Assembly: GCA_019634045.1 (NCBI GenBank)
Contig: JAHQWA010000009.1
Location: forward strand, 1 to 52,331
DNA length: 52,331 bases
DNA from: Saprospiraceae bacterium
Lineage (GTDB): Bacteria; Bacteroidota; Bacteroidia; Chitinophagales; Saprospiraceae
Direction: 5' to 3'
The translations under genes were made by a program, and so were the position numbers. Positions 1 to 7,896 of this stretch are shown piece after piece (position 1 is the first letter of the stretch; every line of letters begins with the position of its first letter). A model generated the notes under the pieces. It did not search any database and had not been told where the DNA came from. It saw only the letters and a list, made by a program, of their open reading frames with translations.

Positions 1-1
1 C

Positions 2-1018
2 ACCTTAATCTTTGTCACTTCCTATGTATTCCTAGGAGGTACTTATGCCCATGTCTTTACCAATATGCTACAAGGAAGCCTAATGATTGGGGTTTCTATA
101 TTGATCGTAGGTTCAGGCATCGTACTAATGATGAAGGAAGGAGGCAACCTGACCAATCCGTTGCAAGCCGCCAGTCCCCATCTACTGGATTGGATTAACC
201 CCAGGGGGAAGTTGTTCAACAACTTTTTCTCCATATACGTTGCTGGCTTCTGTATTGGTGGCGCCTTGGTATGCCAGCCGCACATTCTTACGAAAGCACT
301 ATATGTTAAAACGGACAAGGCAGTCAGGCAATACATAGGAGTATTCACTGTAGTTTACTTCCTATTCACCTTATTGCTATTAACAGGATTTTGGGCACAT
401 ATTGCCGTGCCAGCAGAGCTTTTGAATGATCCTCAGACCGGGCAATTCCGACAAGACCTGGTCATGACCACCTATCTTCAACAGGTCTTTCCCGAATGGG
501 TCTTTACGGTAATCAGCATTGTCCTTTTAGCGGCGGCTATGTCTACCCTTGATGGCCTCTTAGTAGGTATCTCAACCATTACAGCCAATGACCTGGTGCT
601 CCCCCTGTTGGATCGATTTCGCCAGCAAGATTATAGCCTTGAGGAGAAAATGCGGCTGGCTTTTAGAGCCAGTCACTTGGTATTGATTGTGGTGGCCATT
701 TTTACTTTCTGGATAGATCTCAATCCACCTAAGCTTTTAGGCATCTTCGGGCAGGTTGGCGTCTATGGCTTGGTATTGGCAGCCGTTCCCCCGCTCTTGG
801 TTGGCGTCCTATTCAAAAAGGTTTCTTTGTCGATAGTTTGGTTAGGCTCCCTCTTATCCATGGGTACACATTTTGGTCTGTATTTCTTGGGAGATCAATG
901 GTTTCCTAGTAGTCCTTTCACTTTTAGCAACCCGGGCGTGACCGCTGCTTTGGGGATCCTCATTGGCCTAAGTCCTACGCTGATCGGCAGTCTCATTTAC
1001 AAGCACTCAAAAACATAG
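2..1018 (+). CDS. Sodium:solute symporter (SSS family), 5'-truncated by window edge
   Basis: The reading frame is open from base 2, so the gene begins before the window; about 338 C-terminal residues of a protein normally near 500 residues are visible. It is a multi-pass inner-membrane protein with roughly eight hydrophobic segments. The stretch AAAMSTLDGLLVGIST matches the SSS transmembrane 8 motif (AAxMST...LL..SS) that contributes to the sodium site in PutP-like transporters, although the Ser that often follows MSTxx is Gly here. The substrate cannot be told from sequence. Only 8 bp separate its stop from the KAS-III-like gene, so the two are probably co-transcribed. The family call is firm; the substrate is unknown. 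Confidence 0.85.
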   Translation, partial: TLIFVTSYVFLGGTYAHVFTNMLQGSLMIGVSILIVGSGIVLMMKEGGNLTNPLQAASPHLLDWINPRGKLFNNFFSIYVAGFCIGGALVCQPHILTKALYVKTDKAVRQYIGVFTVVYFLFTLLLLTGFWAHIAVPAELLNDPQTGQFRQDLVMTTYLQQVFPEWVFTVISIVLLAAAMSTLDGLLVGISTITANDLVLPLLDRFRQQDYSLEEKMRLAFRASHLVLIVVAIFTFWIDLNPPKLLGIFGQVGVYGLVLAAVPPLLVGVLFKKVSLSIVWLGSLLSMGTHFGLYFLGDQWFPSSPFTFSNPGVTAALGILIGLSPTLIGSLIYKHSKT

Positions 1019-1026
1019 AATAGATA

Positions 1027-2016
1027 ATGCAAAACGCAAGGATAGCGGGGATTGGAGCTTATGCTCCCGATCGCCGTTTGGATAACGCCTACTTTGATGA
1101 ATTACTTGGAGAAAAAGTAAGTTCGTGGCTGGAAGAGAATGTAGAAATATTTGAACGAAGGTGGTGTGTGGAGGGTCAAAGTACCGCAGATCTCTGCCAG
1201 GCCGCAGCCATGCAAGCCTTAGATCGCGCCGGGCTCCAAGCTGAACAGCTCCAATTGATCATCGTCGCAACCGATACTCCGGAATATATTTCTCCCTCTA
1301 CTGCTTCTGTAGTTCAGCATCGCATCGGGGCTAAGAATGCGGGCACATTTGATATCAATACGGCCTGCGCGGGCTTTGTTACAGCCTTGGATACCGGGGC
1401 GAAGTATATCCGCGCGGACAAGCAGTATCAGCACGTTCTCATCATCGGTGCGTATGCCATGAGTAAATACTTAAATAAAGCCGACAAAAAAACGGTGACC
1501 TTATTTGCCGATGGTGCAGGAGCAGTAGTACTGTCAGCCACCGCTAATGAGGAGGAGGGATATCTGGCAAGTCAACTCCTTTCCCAGGGTCAATACCACG
1601 ACTATATGGGTATCTATGCAGGGGGAACTAATGCTCCTGTCACCTCTGACGTCCTGGATAAACATACGCATCAACTGGTTTTCGCCAAGAAATTCCCCAA
1701 GACTTTAAATCCCGAAATGTGGTCGGGCATGGCCCAACACCTAAATCAACAATTGGGGGTAAAGCCAGAGGCTATTGCTAAATATTTCATTACACAGATC
1801 AATATCAATAGCATCAGAGCGACTATGGATATTTTGGGGGAGTCACCTGATAAGGCGCATACGGTTATGCATCAGTACGGCTACACGGGCTCTGCTTGTA
1901 TCCCAATGGCCTTTAATGATGCCTGGGAAAAAGGGCTAGTGAAACCAGGGGATTTAGTGTACTTCATTGGTTCTGGTGGTGGTTTGGCCTTTGCCAGTGC
2001 GGCCTTTAGGCTGTAA
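1027..2016 (+). CDS. 3-oxoacyl-ACP synthase III (FabH)-like thiolase-fold enzyme with altered active site
   Basis: A 329-residue thiolase-superfamily protein of normal FabH length. The nucleophile is seen in NTACAGF (Cys114). The FabH catalytic His motif PHQAN aligns with ITQIN, so His is replaced by Thr256 while Q257 and N259 are kept. The catalytic Asn of HGNTS aligns with YGYTG, so Asn is replaced by Tyr286. FabH uses His and Asn to decarboxylate malonyl-ACP, so an ordinary condensation is doubtful; acyl transfer or a non-decarboxylating reaction is possible (inference). It is followed 52 bp later by an acyl-CoA synthetase that could supply acyl-CoA. It is probably not the housekeeping FabH. 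The fold is certain, the reaction is open. Confidence 0.88.
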   Translation: MQNARIAGIGAYAPDRRLDNAYFDELLGEKVSSWLEENVEIFERRWCVEGQSTADLCQAAAMQALDRAGLQAEQLQLIIVATDTPEYISPSTASVVQHRIGAKNAGTFDINTACAGFVTALDTGAKYIRADKQYQHVLIIGAYAMSKYLNKADKKTVTLFADGAGAVVLSATANEEEGYLASQLLSQGQYHDYMGIYAGGTNAPVTSDVLDKHTHQLVFAKKFPKTLNPEMWSGMAQHLNQQLGVKPEAIAKYFITQININSIRATMDILGESPDKAHTVMHQYGYTGSACIPMAFNDAWEKGLVKPGDLVYFIGSGGGLAFASAAFRL

Positions 2017-2034
2017 GGACTGATGGAGATCGCT

Positions 2035-2049
2035 TACATTTGTACAAAT
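2035..2049 (+). promoter_or_regulatory. -7 box and overlapping 12-bp palindrome before the acyl-CoA synthetase gene
   Basis: TACATTTG at 2035-2042 fits the Bacteroidota -7 consensus TAnnTTTG and would start transcription about 20 nt before the ATG at 2069. The perfect palindrome ATTTGTACAAAT (2038-2049) overlaps the box and the predicted start, as expected for a repressor operator. No convincing -33 element was seen. The operator role is inferred from position and symmetry only. Confidence 0.45.
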
Positions 2050-2068
2050 CATCAGGACTTCGAAAACT

Positions 2069-3589
2069 ATGCAAAGAGATTGGATTCAAAAATGGGCTAT
2101 CTATAGCCCGGATCGGATCGCGATCAAAGAATTTGAGACGGGACGTAGTTTAAACTATCTTCAACTCAACAACCTGGGGCAGCATTTGGTGACTTGGCTA
2201 CAGCAGCGATTTCATTTGCAAGCTAAGGACCGGATTGCCATCTTAGCAGAAAATAGCCTTGCACACGTCGCCTTATTCTCAGCCGCACAGAAGGCCAACT
2301 TCACCTTGGTCCCGATTAATTATCGATTGAGTACACCAGAAATCGAGTACTTGCTGCAAGATGCCCAAGCTAGTCTGCTCATCGCCGAAGACCGTTTCAG
2401 GAAGGCACTCACGCCCTATTTGGAGCGCCCTGCAAATATAGAGACCTGGGGTTGGGACGACCTAGAGAATTTTTGCGATCAGCATAAAGATCAGCTTTGT
2501 CAGCAGCAATTCTCGGTTCAGATAGATGAAGACGATCCCATTTTCATCTTGTATACCTCAGGGACAACAGGTTTCCCAAAAGGAGCGCTGTACTCGCACA
2601 AAATGCTGTTCTGGAACAGTATAAACACTTCTATTTCCCTGATCATCAACAGTGAAAGTCGCACCATCAACTGCATGCCGTTCTTTCATACGGGAGGGTG
2701 GAATGTCCTACTGACGCCTTTCCTTCACCATGGCGGCTATAGCTGTCTTGTCAAGAAATTTGAGCCACAGCTAGTCCTACAACTACTAGCAGAGGAACAG
2801 GCTACTCTTTTTATGGGCGTCCCAACGATGCTAAACATGATGGCTGCCGAGCCCAGTTTCGAGGAAGTAACACTTTCAAATCTCCATTATATCATCGTCG
2901 GAGGTGAGCCTATGCCGATCCCCTTAATAGAACAATGGCATGACAAAGGGGTCCCCATCCGACAAGGGTATGGCATGACGGAGGTGGGTCCCAATCTTAC
3001 TTCTTTACATCAAGATGATGCCGTTCGCAAAAAGGGGTCTATAGGTCGGCCTAATTTTTACGTAGAAACAAGGATCGTAAATGCAAAGGGGCTACCCGTA
3101 CCGGCCAACACTCCTGGAGAGTTACAATTAAAAGGCCCCATGGTCACACCTGGGTATTGGCAGAATCCGGAAGCTACACAAAAGGCCTTTGATGGCCCGT
3201 GGTTCAAAACCGGGGATCGCGTCCGAGAAGATGAGGAGGGGTATCTATTTGTGGTTGACCGCATCAAAAACATGTTTATCTCCGGAGGGGAAAATGTATA
3301 TCCCGCGGAAGTCGAAAGGGTACTCTTGAGCCATCCTGCTATTGCGGAGGCAGCCGTGATTGGTGTACCCGATGTCAAGTGGGGTGAGGTGGGAAGAGCT
3401 TACCTCTGCTTAAAAGAAGAGAGCAGTTGCGAACCTGCTGAAGTTCGGAACTTTTGCACGGAAAGATTGGCCAAATTCAAGGTTCCTAAACAAATTGTAT
3501 TCCTAGTTGAGCTACCGAAGAATGATACTGGGAAGATTGACCGGAAAAGGTTAAAAACGGAAGCAAAGAGTCCATCAGACCAGTCGTAG
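2069..3589 (+). CDS. AMP-dependent acyl-CoA synthetase (fatty acid-CoA ligase)
   Basis: A 506-residue ANL-superfamily adenylating enzyme that activates a carboxylic acid, probably a fatty acid, to acyl-AMP and then acyl-CoA. Visible motifs in order: YTSGTTGFPKG (162-172, phosphate loop), GYGMTEVGP (300-308, adenine/acid site), FKTGDR (379-384, ribose-binding Asp), DRIKNMFISGGENVYP (398-412, hinge) and the catalytic lysine of TGKI (Lys489). Length and motif order match FadD/medium-chain ligases. The exact chain length cannot be read. The ATG start fits a -7 box just upstream. Its partner is probably the KAS-III-like enzyme immediately before it. Confidence 0.93.
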   Translation: MQRDWIQKWAIYSPDRIAIKEFETGRSLNYLQLNNLGQHLVTWLQQRFHLQAKDRIAILAENSLAHVALFSAAQKANFTLVPINYRLSTPEIEYLLQDAQASLLIAEDRFRKALTPYLERPANIETWGWDDLENFCDQHKDQLCQQQFSVQIDEDDPIFILYTSGTTGFPKGALYSHKMLFWNSINTSISLIINSESRTINCMPFFHTGGWNVLLTPFLHHGGYSCLVKKFEPQLVLQLLAEEQATLFMGVPTMLNMMAAEPSFEEVTLSNLHYIIVGGEPMPIPLIEQWHDKGVPIRQGYGMTEVGPNLTSLHQDDAVRKKGSIGRPNFYVETRIVNAKGLPVPANTPGELQLKGPMVTPGYWQNPEATQKAFDGPWFKTGDRVREDEEGYLFVVDRIKNMFISGGENVYPAEVERVLLSHPAIAEAAVIGVPDVKWGEVGRAYLCLKEESSCEPAEVRNFCTERLAKFKVPKQIVFLVELPKNDTGKIDRKRLKTEAKSPSDQS

Positions 3590-3712
3590 TTCGGTTTACC
3601 CATCGCTTAACATCTAGACCTCTGCAGATCAACTTCCATTTCTCCATGCGCAAATCAAGCTGCTTTGAGATAAGCTCAAAAATCCGTAGCTTCTCTCCAA
3701 AAGCAAAACCAT

Positions 3713-4360
3713 ATGAAAATCAATTGGCGATATGCAATTGGAGAGGTCATCATTGTGATCATCGGGATTAGCATAGCCTTTGCATTAAACAATTGGGCCG
3801 AATCCAATCAAGCCAGAAAAGTCGAAGAGCTCTACTTAAAAAACCTTGAAAAAGATCTTAGTAACGATCTAGACTCTCTCAACAAAAACATCTACTTACT
3901 GGGGCAGAATTTGGATGACATCAATCATCTTCGTCCACACTTAGGCAGGCAGATCCCTGGTCGAGACACCATTTTCGGCAAGGTATTTCAGGTGGCCAAG
4001 ACCATTGCTTTTATCCCTGAGGATGCCACCTATCACACCTTAGTAAATTCAGGAGATTTTAAGCTGATTTCTGACTTTCAATTGAAGTCAGCTATTGAAA
4101 AGCACTATCGAGAATACCTCCATATGCAAAGGGCCTATGAACGGCGAGAGAATTTCAGCAAGAATTATATGGCGGATTTTTTCGTGAGTTTAGATTATGA
4201 CGCTATCTATGCACGTAAGCTCGATTTCCTGGATGATAAACGTCTACGAAATATGATCTTCAGTCTACAAGGAATCATTTATCTGCAATTAAAAGCTGCT
4301 GGCAATGCCAAAAAAAGTACTGAAGATCTATTAGTAAGCATCCGGGAAAAGCTGCAATAA
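3713..4360 (+). CDS. DUF6090-type membrane-anchored protein
   Basis: A 215-residue protein that starts with the family-typical segment: a basic start, then one transmembrane helix (about residues 8-28, GEVIIVIIGISIAFALNNW) followed by a long, charged, mostly helical domain. The pattern GE(I/V)ilviiGIliAl.iNNW is that of the Bacteroidota DUF6090 family, recognised from memory. The helical part should face the periplasm or cytoplasm; orientation cannot be told. No catalytic motif is visible and the function is unknown. It is transcribed alone, 123 bp after the acyl-CoA synthetase. Confidence 0.75.
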   Translation: MKINWRYAIGEVIIVIIGISIAFALNNWAESNQARKVEELYLKNLEKDLSNDLDSLNKNIYLLGQNLDDINHLRPHLGRQIPGRDTIFGKVFQVAKTIAFIPEDATYHTLVNSGDFKLISDFQLKSAIEKHYREYLHMQRAYERRENFSKNYMADFFVSLDYDAIYARKLDFLDDKRLRNMIFSLQGIIYLQLKAAGNAKKSTEDLLVSIREKLQ

Positions 4361-4527
4361 GATGAAAAACACTTTCGTTATTGCGTTTTGTTGGCGGCTT
4401 ATCGAGCCTTCAATTTTCATTAAAATTGTTCTCTGAATGTTTTTGTGCTTAGCGTCAGCTAAAACCTAGATCAATGTTTTCCCGACAGCAATTTATCGGG
4501 ATGCTCATGATCTGCGCTTTGAGCTGC

Positions 4528-4571
4528 CTGTCCAGCTAGCCAGACAGGACCACAAAAATTATCGGAGAAGG
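4528..4571 (+). repeat. 44-nt dispersed repeat, copy 1 (leader of the beta-barrel gene)
   Basis: This 44-nt segment matches 14424-14467 with five substitutions; the last 23 nt (ACCACAAAAATTATCGGAGAAGG in short: ACCACAAAAATT then ATCGGAGAAGG) are identical. The first part can form a hairpin, CTGTC pairing with GACAG. It lies about 20 nt before the start codon of the porin-like gene. Inside the same gap a second hairpin (TCCCGA with TCGGGA near 4480-4502) is present. Function unknown; see findings. Confidence 0.6.
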
Positions 4572-4590
4572 ATAAAACTAAAGTGCCGTT

Positions 4591-5211
4591 ATGAAAAAGT
4601 CAATATTGTTTGCTTTCATTTCCACTTGCCTGTTTAGCTTCCACCTTCAGGCTCAATCCTACTTTCAAGCCAAAGTAGGCGCAGTAGTGGCCAATGTGAA
4701 TAATACCGTTAATGGAACAGAGATTGATACAAAATCAAATCTAGATCTACAGATCGGGATAGGATTGGAATTGGGGATCATCCCATCCTTTTCCATTCAA
4801 CCCGAAGTCATGTACCTCGGACGAAGCTATAAGGCAGACATACTGGGTCAGGAAGTCAGCCAGAATTTCGCCTACATAGATGTAGGAGCCTTGGCCAAAT
4901 TGCGTTTTGGATCCGAAAATCCAATTAATGCTTATATCGGAGCTGGACCGTTCTTGAATTATGCCGTTAGCGGTAAGATAAAGATTGCAGGTGTCGAGGA
5001 TAAGATCGATTTCGATCAAGATGGCATCAAGCGTACCGATTTTAGCATCGCAGCAGCCCTAGGACTGAACTTCAACCTGAGTGACCTCGGATTCTTTGCC
5101 GATGTTCGCTATATCTTAGGCTTAGGAGACTTGGACGAAAACCCAGATCGAGAGGTAAAAAACCGTACCATTGGTATTACTGCAGGCATCATGGTACCCT
5201 TATCTGACTAA
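4591..5211 (+). CDS. Outer membrane beta-barrel protein (PorT/OMP_b-brl family)
   Basis: A 206-residue protein with a clear signal peptide (MKKSILFAFISTCLFSF, cleavage after LQAQ) followed by alternating hydrophobic strands with aromatic girdles, such as SIQPEVMYLGRSY, INAYIGAGPFLNYAVSG and GFFADVRYILGLGDL. Small eight- to ten-stranded barrels of this kind are common in Bacteroidota and sit in the outer membrane. The stretch DFDQDGIKR is an Asp-rich loop that may bind calcium (inference). The ATG at 4591 is chosen because it opens the signal peptide. It appears monocistronic with a hairpin after the stop. Specific function unknown. Confidence 0.85.
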   Translation: MKKSILFAFISTCLFSFHLQAQSYFQAKVGAVVANVNNTVNGTEIDTKSNLDLQIGIGLELGIIPSFSIQPEVMYLGRSYKADILGQEVSQNFAYIDVGALAKLRFGSENPINAYIGAGPFLNYAVSGKIKIAGVEDKIDFDQDGIKRTDFSIAAALGLNFNLSDLGFFADVRYILGLGDLDENPDREVKNRTIGITAGIMVPLSD

Positions 5212-5227
5212 AAGATTCATGAATTTC

Positions 5228-5268
5228 GGCAAGTTCCACGACCAAAAAGAATGATCGTGGAACCTGCC
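5228..5268 (+). terminator. Hairpin after the beta-barrel gene
   Basis: GTTCCACGA (5233-5241) pairs with TCGTGGAAC (5255-5263), extended outward by GGCA/TGCC with one mismatch. It starts 16 bp after the stop codon. There is no T-run directly after it, so it may stop polymerase weakly or protect the 3' end of the mRNA. Confidence 0.5.
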
Positions 5269-5394
5269 ATTGGGCTTTCTATTTCGCAACCGCTAATTTA
5301 AAGGTAAGCAATCAGCCTATCGACTCTAGGTCTTTAGTTAATTAAAGCCTATTGTCAAGGCAACCGTACTTAGTCACCTTAAGCCCAACCCGAC

Positions 5395-7806
5395 ATGTTG
5401 CGAACCTACCTCCTCGCTGCTTGGCGCCATTTGCGCAAGTACAGCTCTTACTCATTACTCAAACTTATTGGTCTTGGCATTGGAATCACGGGAAGTGTTT
5501 TGATCTTCCTGTTCGTCCGGCATGAACTGGCCTATGATCAACATTTTGGCCAATCTAACGATATATACCGATTGGCCATTGCGTACGACTTTTCAGGTCA
5601 AGTCGATCAATTCTCCAATATTCCACGCCCCATTGCCCCAAAGATGGCGGAGGACTATCCTCAGGTACAAGCCTATACTCGCTTAGCTGGGCTTAATGGC
5701 GTATATACCCATGAGACGATGCTATCCTATGAGCAGACCTTCGTCAAATCGGACCAGGCCTTCTATGCAGACTCTAGCTTCTTCCAAGTCTTTGATTATG
5801 GACTAATTGAAGGAGATCCACAGACAGCGCTCAAAGCCCCGAATAGTATTGTAGTAAGCGAACAAATGGCCCAAAATCTTTTCGGGTCGACAAAGGTGAT
5901 CGGGAAAACCGTAAGTGTGGATAACGCAAATAAAATGACTGTAACAGGGGTAATGAAAGTTACTGATGCTCCTACCCATATGCCATTGAACATCCTGGTA
6001 TCCTGGACCACTCAGTATCAACCACAGGAGGCAGAACAATGGCTTGGACGTCATGTCTACTCCTATTTGCTGCTGCAAGCCGGAACCGATGCTCAATTCT
6101 TATTAGATCAATTTGATGCCTTCTTCGGAAAATATATGGCGCGTACCTTCGATCAATTGGGCGGAACTGCTAAATTGCTAATCCAACCTTTAAGCAGCAT
6201 CCATTTGGATTCTCACCTCAATTGGGAAGCCTACCCAAATGGCAATCGAGCAAACATTTACCTTTTCTCAGTCATAGCTCTTCTACTCTTGCTCATTGCA
6301 GCCTTCAACTATGTGAATCTTTCTTTGGCCCAATCGGGAGCTAGGGCCTTGGAGGTCGGAGTCCGTAAGGTGATGGGGGCGCTCCCTGGGCAACTTTTTC
6401 GGCAGTTCACCACAGAATCCGTATTGATCTCTTTGATAGCCTTAGTGCTGGGGATTAGTCTGACATTTCTATTGCTCCCTCAATTCCAACTCCTATTTGG
6501 CGTGGATTTTAGATTTCCATTATTTTCATCTCCTTTCCTTTGGTTACTCTTACTTGCCTTGGGACTGTTGCTAGGCTTTATCGCGGGATCCTATCCTTCT
6601 ATAGTTCTTTCTCGCTTCAGCCCCAGCACTATTTTGCAAGGAGCGGATGTAAAACGAAAAAGCCAGGTTAGAAAAGTCTTAGTGGTAGGCCAATTCATTG
6701 TAGCCATCGGTCTACTGATCAGTGCTATGATTGTCACCCAACAGATACAGTTTATGAGGGGTAAAGACCTAGGGTTTAATCAAGATAATCTGATGACTCT
6801 GACAGTCAAGGATAGCTCAATTTTGAACAATATCCAGTCTGTTAAAAATGAATTGCTCAGTTTAGCCGCTGTGAAGTCCGCAAGCATTAGTAGTTCTGCT
6901 CCTGGTTTAGCGCTGAATCAAACCGCCATCAATGTGCAGAATCAAGCAGGTGAAACCACTCCTTTTGGGGTTCAATTTGTGGAAGTGGATCATGACTTTA
7001 TCCATTGTATGGAAATGCAGCTCAATAGTGGCCGCTTCTTCGACCGTCAGTTCCCGACGGATACCGACCAAAGCATTGTCATCAATCAAGCAGCGGCGGA
7101 TCAATTTGGCTGGAAAGAAGATGCAGTGGGCAAAAAAGCAGATTTTGGCCCGAATCCAGATGGAAGCGTGGATCAAGTACAGATTATTGGCGTATTATCA
7201 GATTTCCATGCGGGTTCCTTACATAATCCCATCGAGCCTGTTATTTTATTTTTAGAAGAAAAACAGAACACGCCTCAACTATTATTACGCCTAAATGGAA
7301 CAGAACTTAGCCAAAGTATCCAGTTGATCGAAGACAAATGGGATCAATTTGGCTCAGCCTTCCCCTTTACCTATACTTTCCTCGACCAATCGCTAGCGGA
7401 TCAATACCTAGCCGAGGATCGCCTCATGCATTTGCTTCAGGCCTTTGTCTTTCTGAGCATTTTGATCGCTGTTTTGGGCTTATTAGGTCTGATGGGGTTA
7501 TCCGCATCCAAGCGTAAACGAGAAATTAGTATCCGAAAAGTCTTGGGCGCTTCCACGAGTGGTTTATACCTATTATTATCTCAAGAATATCTGCTTTTGG
7601 TACTCGTTGCCAATCTTATAGCTTGGCCGCTAGCCTACTGGGGAATGACAAAATGGTTGGCCGATTTTGCCTATCGGATTGAAATAGGCCCCTGGCCGTT
7701 TATCCTGACGACCATCTTGTCCTTGGCCGTGGCAGCAATAACCGTTAGTTATCAAGCTTTGCAAGCCGCCAGGCATTCACCCATTACAGCTTTACGTCAT
7801 AAGTAA
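5395..7806 (+). CDS. FtsX-like/MacB-type ABC transporter permease (two-unit, Bacteroidota type)
   Basis: An 803-residue inner-membrane protein with the layout of the large Bacteroidota ABC permeases: N-terminal helix (about 20-42), periplasmic MacB_PCD domain, three-helix FtsX block (about 295-420), a second transmembrane segment (about 427-445), a second periplasmic domain, and a final FtsX block (about 680-800). Conserved pieces include RKVMGA in the first block and EISIRKVLGAS in the second, which contact the ATPase in MacB-like systems. No ATPase gene is adjacent, so it must use a partner encoded elsewhere. Such proteins are mechanotransmission rather than channel proteins; the exported substrate is unknown. 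Related to the gene at 10674. Confidence 0.9.
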   Translation: MLRTYLLAAWRHLRKYSSYSLLKLIGLGIGITGSVLIFLFVRHELAYDQHFGQSNDIYRLAIAYDFSGQVDQFSNIPRPIAPKMAEDYPQVQAYTRLAGLNGVYTHETMLSYEQTFVKSDQAFYADSSFFQVFDYGLIEGDPQTALKAPNSIVVSEQMAQNLFGSTKVIGKTVSVDNANKMTVTGVMKVTDAPTHMPLNILVSWTTQYQPQEAEQWLGRHVYSYLLLQAGTDAQFLLDQFDAFFGKYMARTFDQLGGTAKLLIQPLSSIHLDSHLNWEAYPNGNRANIYLFSVIALLLLLIAAFNYVNLSLAQSGARALEVGVRKVMGALPGQLFRQFTTESVLISLIALVLGISLTFLLLPQFQLLFGVDFRFPLFSSPFLWLLLLALGLLLGFIAGSYPSIVLSRFSPSTILQGADVKRKSQVRKVLVVGQFIVAIGLLISAMIVTQQIQFMRGKDLGFNQDNLMTLTVKDSSILNNIQSVKNELLSLAAVKSASISSSAPGLALNQTAINVQNQAGETTPFGVQFVEVDHDFIHCMEMQLNSGRFFDRQFPTDTDQSIVINQAAADQFGWKEDAVGKKADFGPNPDGSVDQVQIIGVLSDFHAGSLHNPIEPVILFLEEKQNTPQLLLRLNGTELSQSIQLIEDKWDQFGSAFPFTYTFLDQSLADQYLAEDRLMHLLQAFVFLSILIAVLGLLGLMGLSASKRKREISIRKVLGASTSGLYLLLSQEYLLLVLVANLIAWPLAYWGMTKWLADFAYRIEIGPWPFILTTILSLAVAAITVSYQALQAARHSPITALRHK

Positions 7807-7852
7807 GCCAAAGATTTTCACCAGACTAGTGTCTTCGCTCAGCAAAGGTATG

Positions 7853-7860
7853 TACCTTTG
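7853..7860 (+). promoter_or_regulatory. -7 box of the T9SS-exported protein gene
   Basis: TACCTTTG followed by CAGG fits TAnnTTTG. Transcription would start near 7867, downstream of the TTG at 7858, which supports the ATG at 7897 as the real start with a leader of about 30 nt. Confidence 0.5.
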
Positions 7861-7896
7861 CAGGACTTTTATCCCAAAGCCGAGCGCATCGAACGC

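Noticed and set aside
7858..7896. TTG start 13 codons before the T9SS protein ATG
   Set aside because: It lies in the -7 box itself, so it would not be transcribed; the signal peptide begins at the later ATG.
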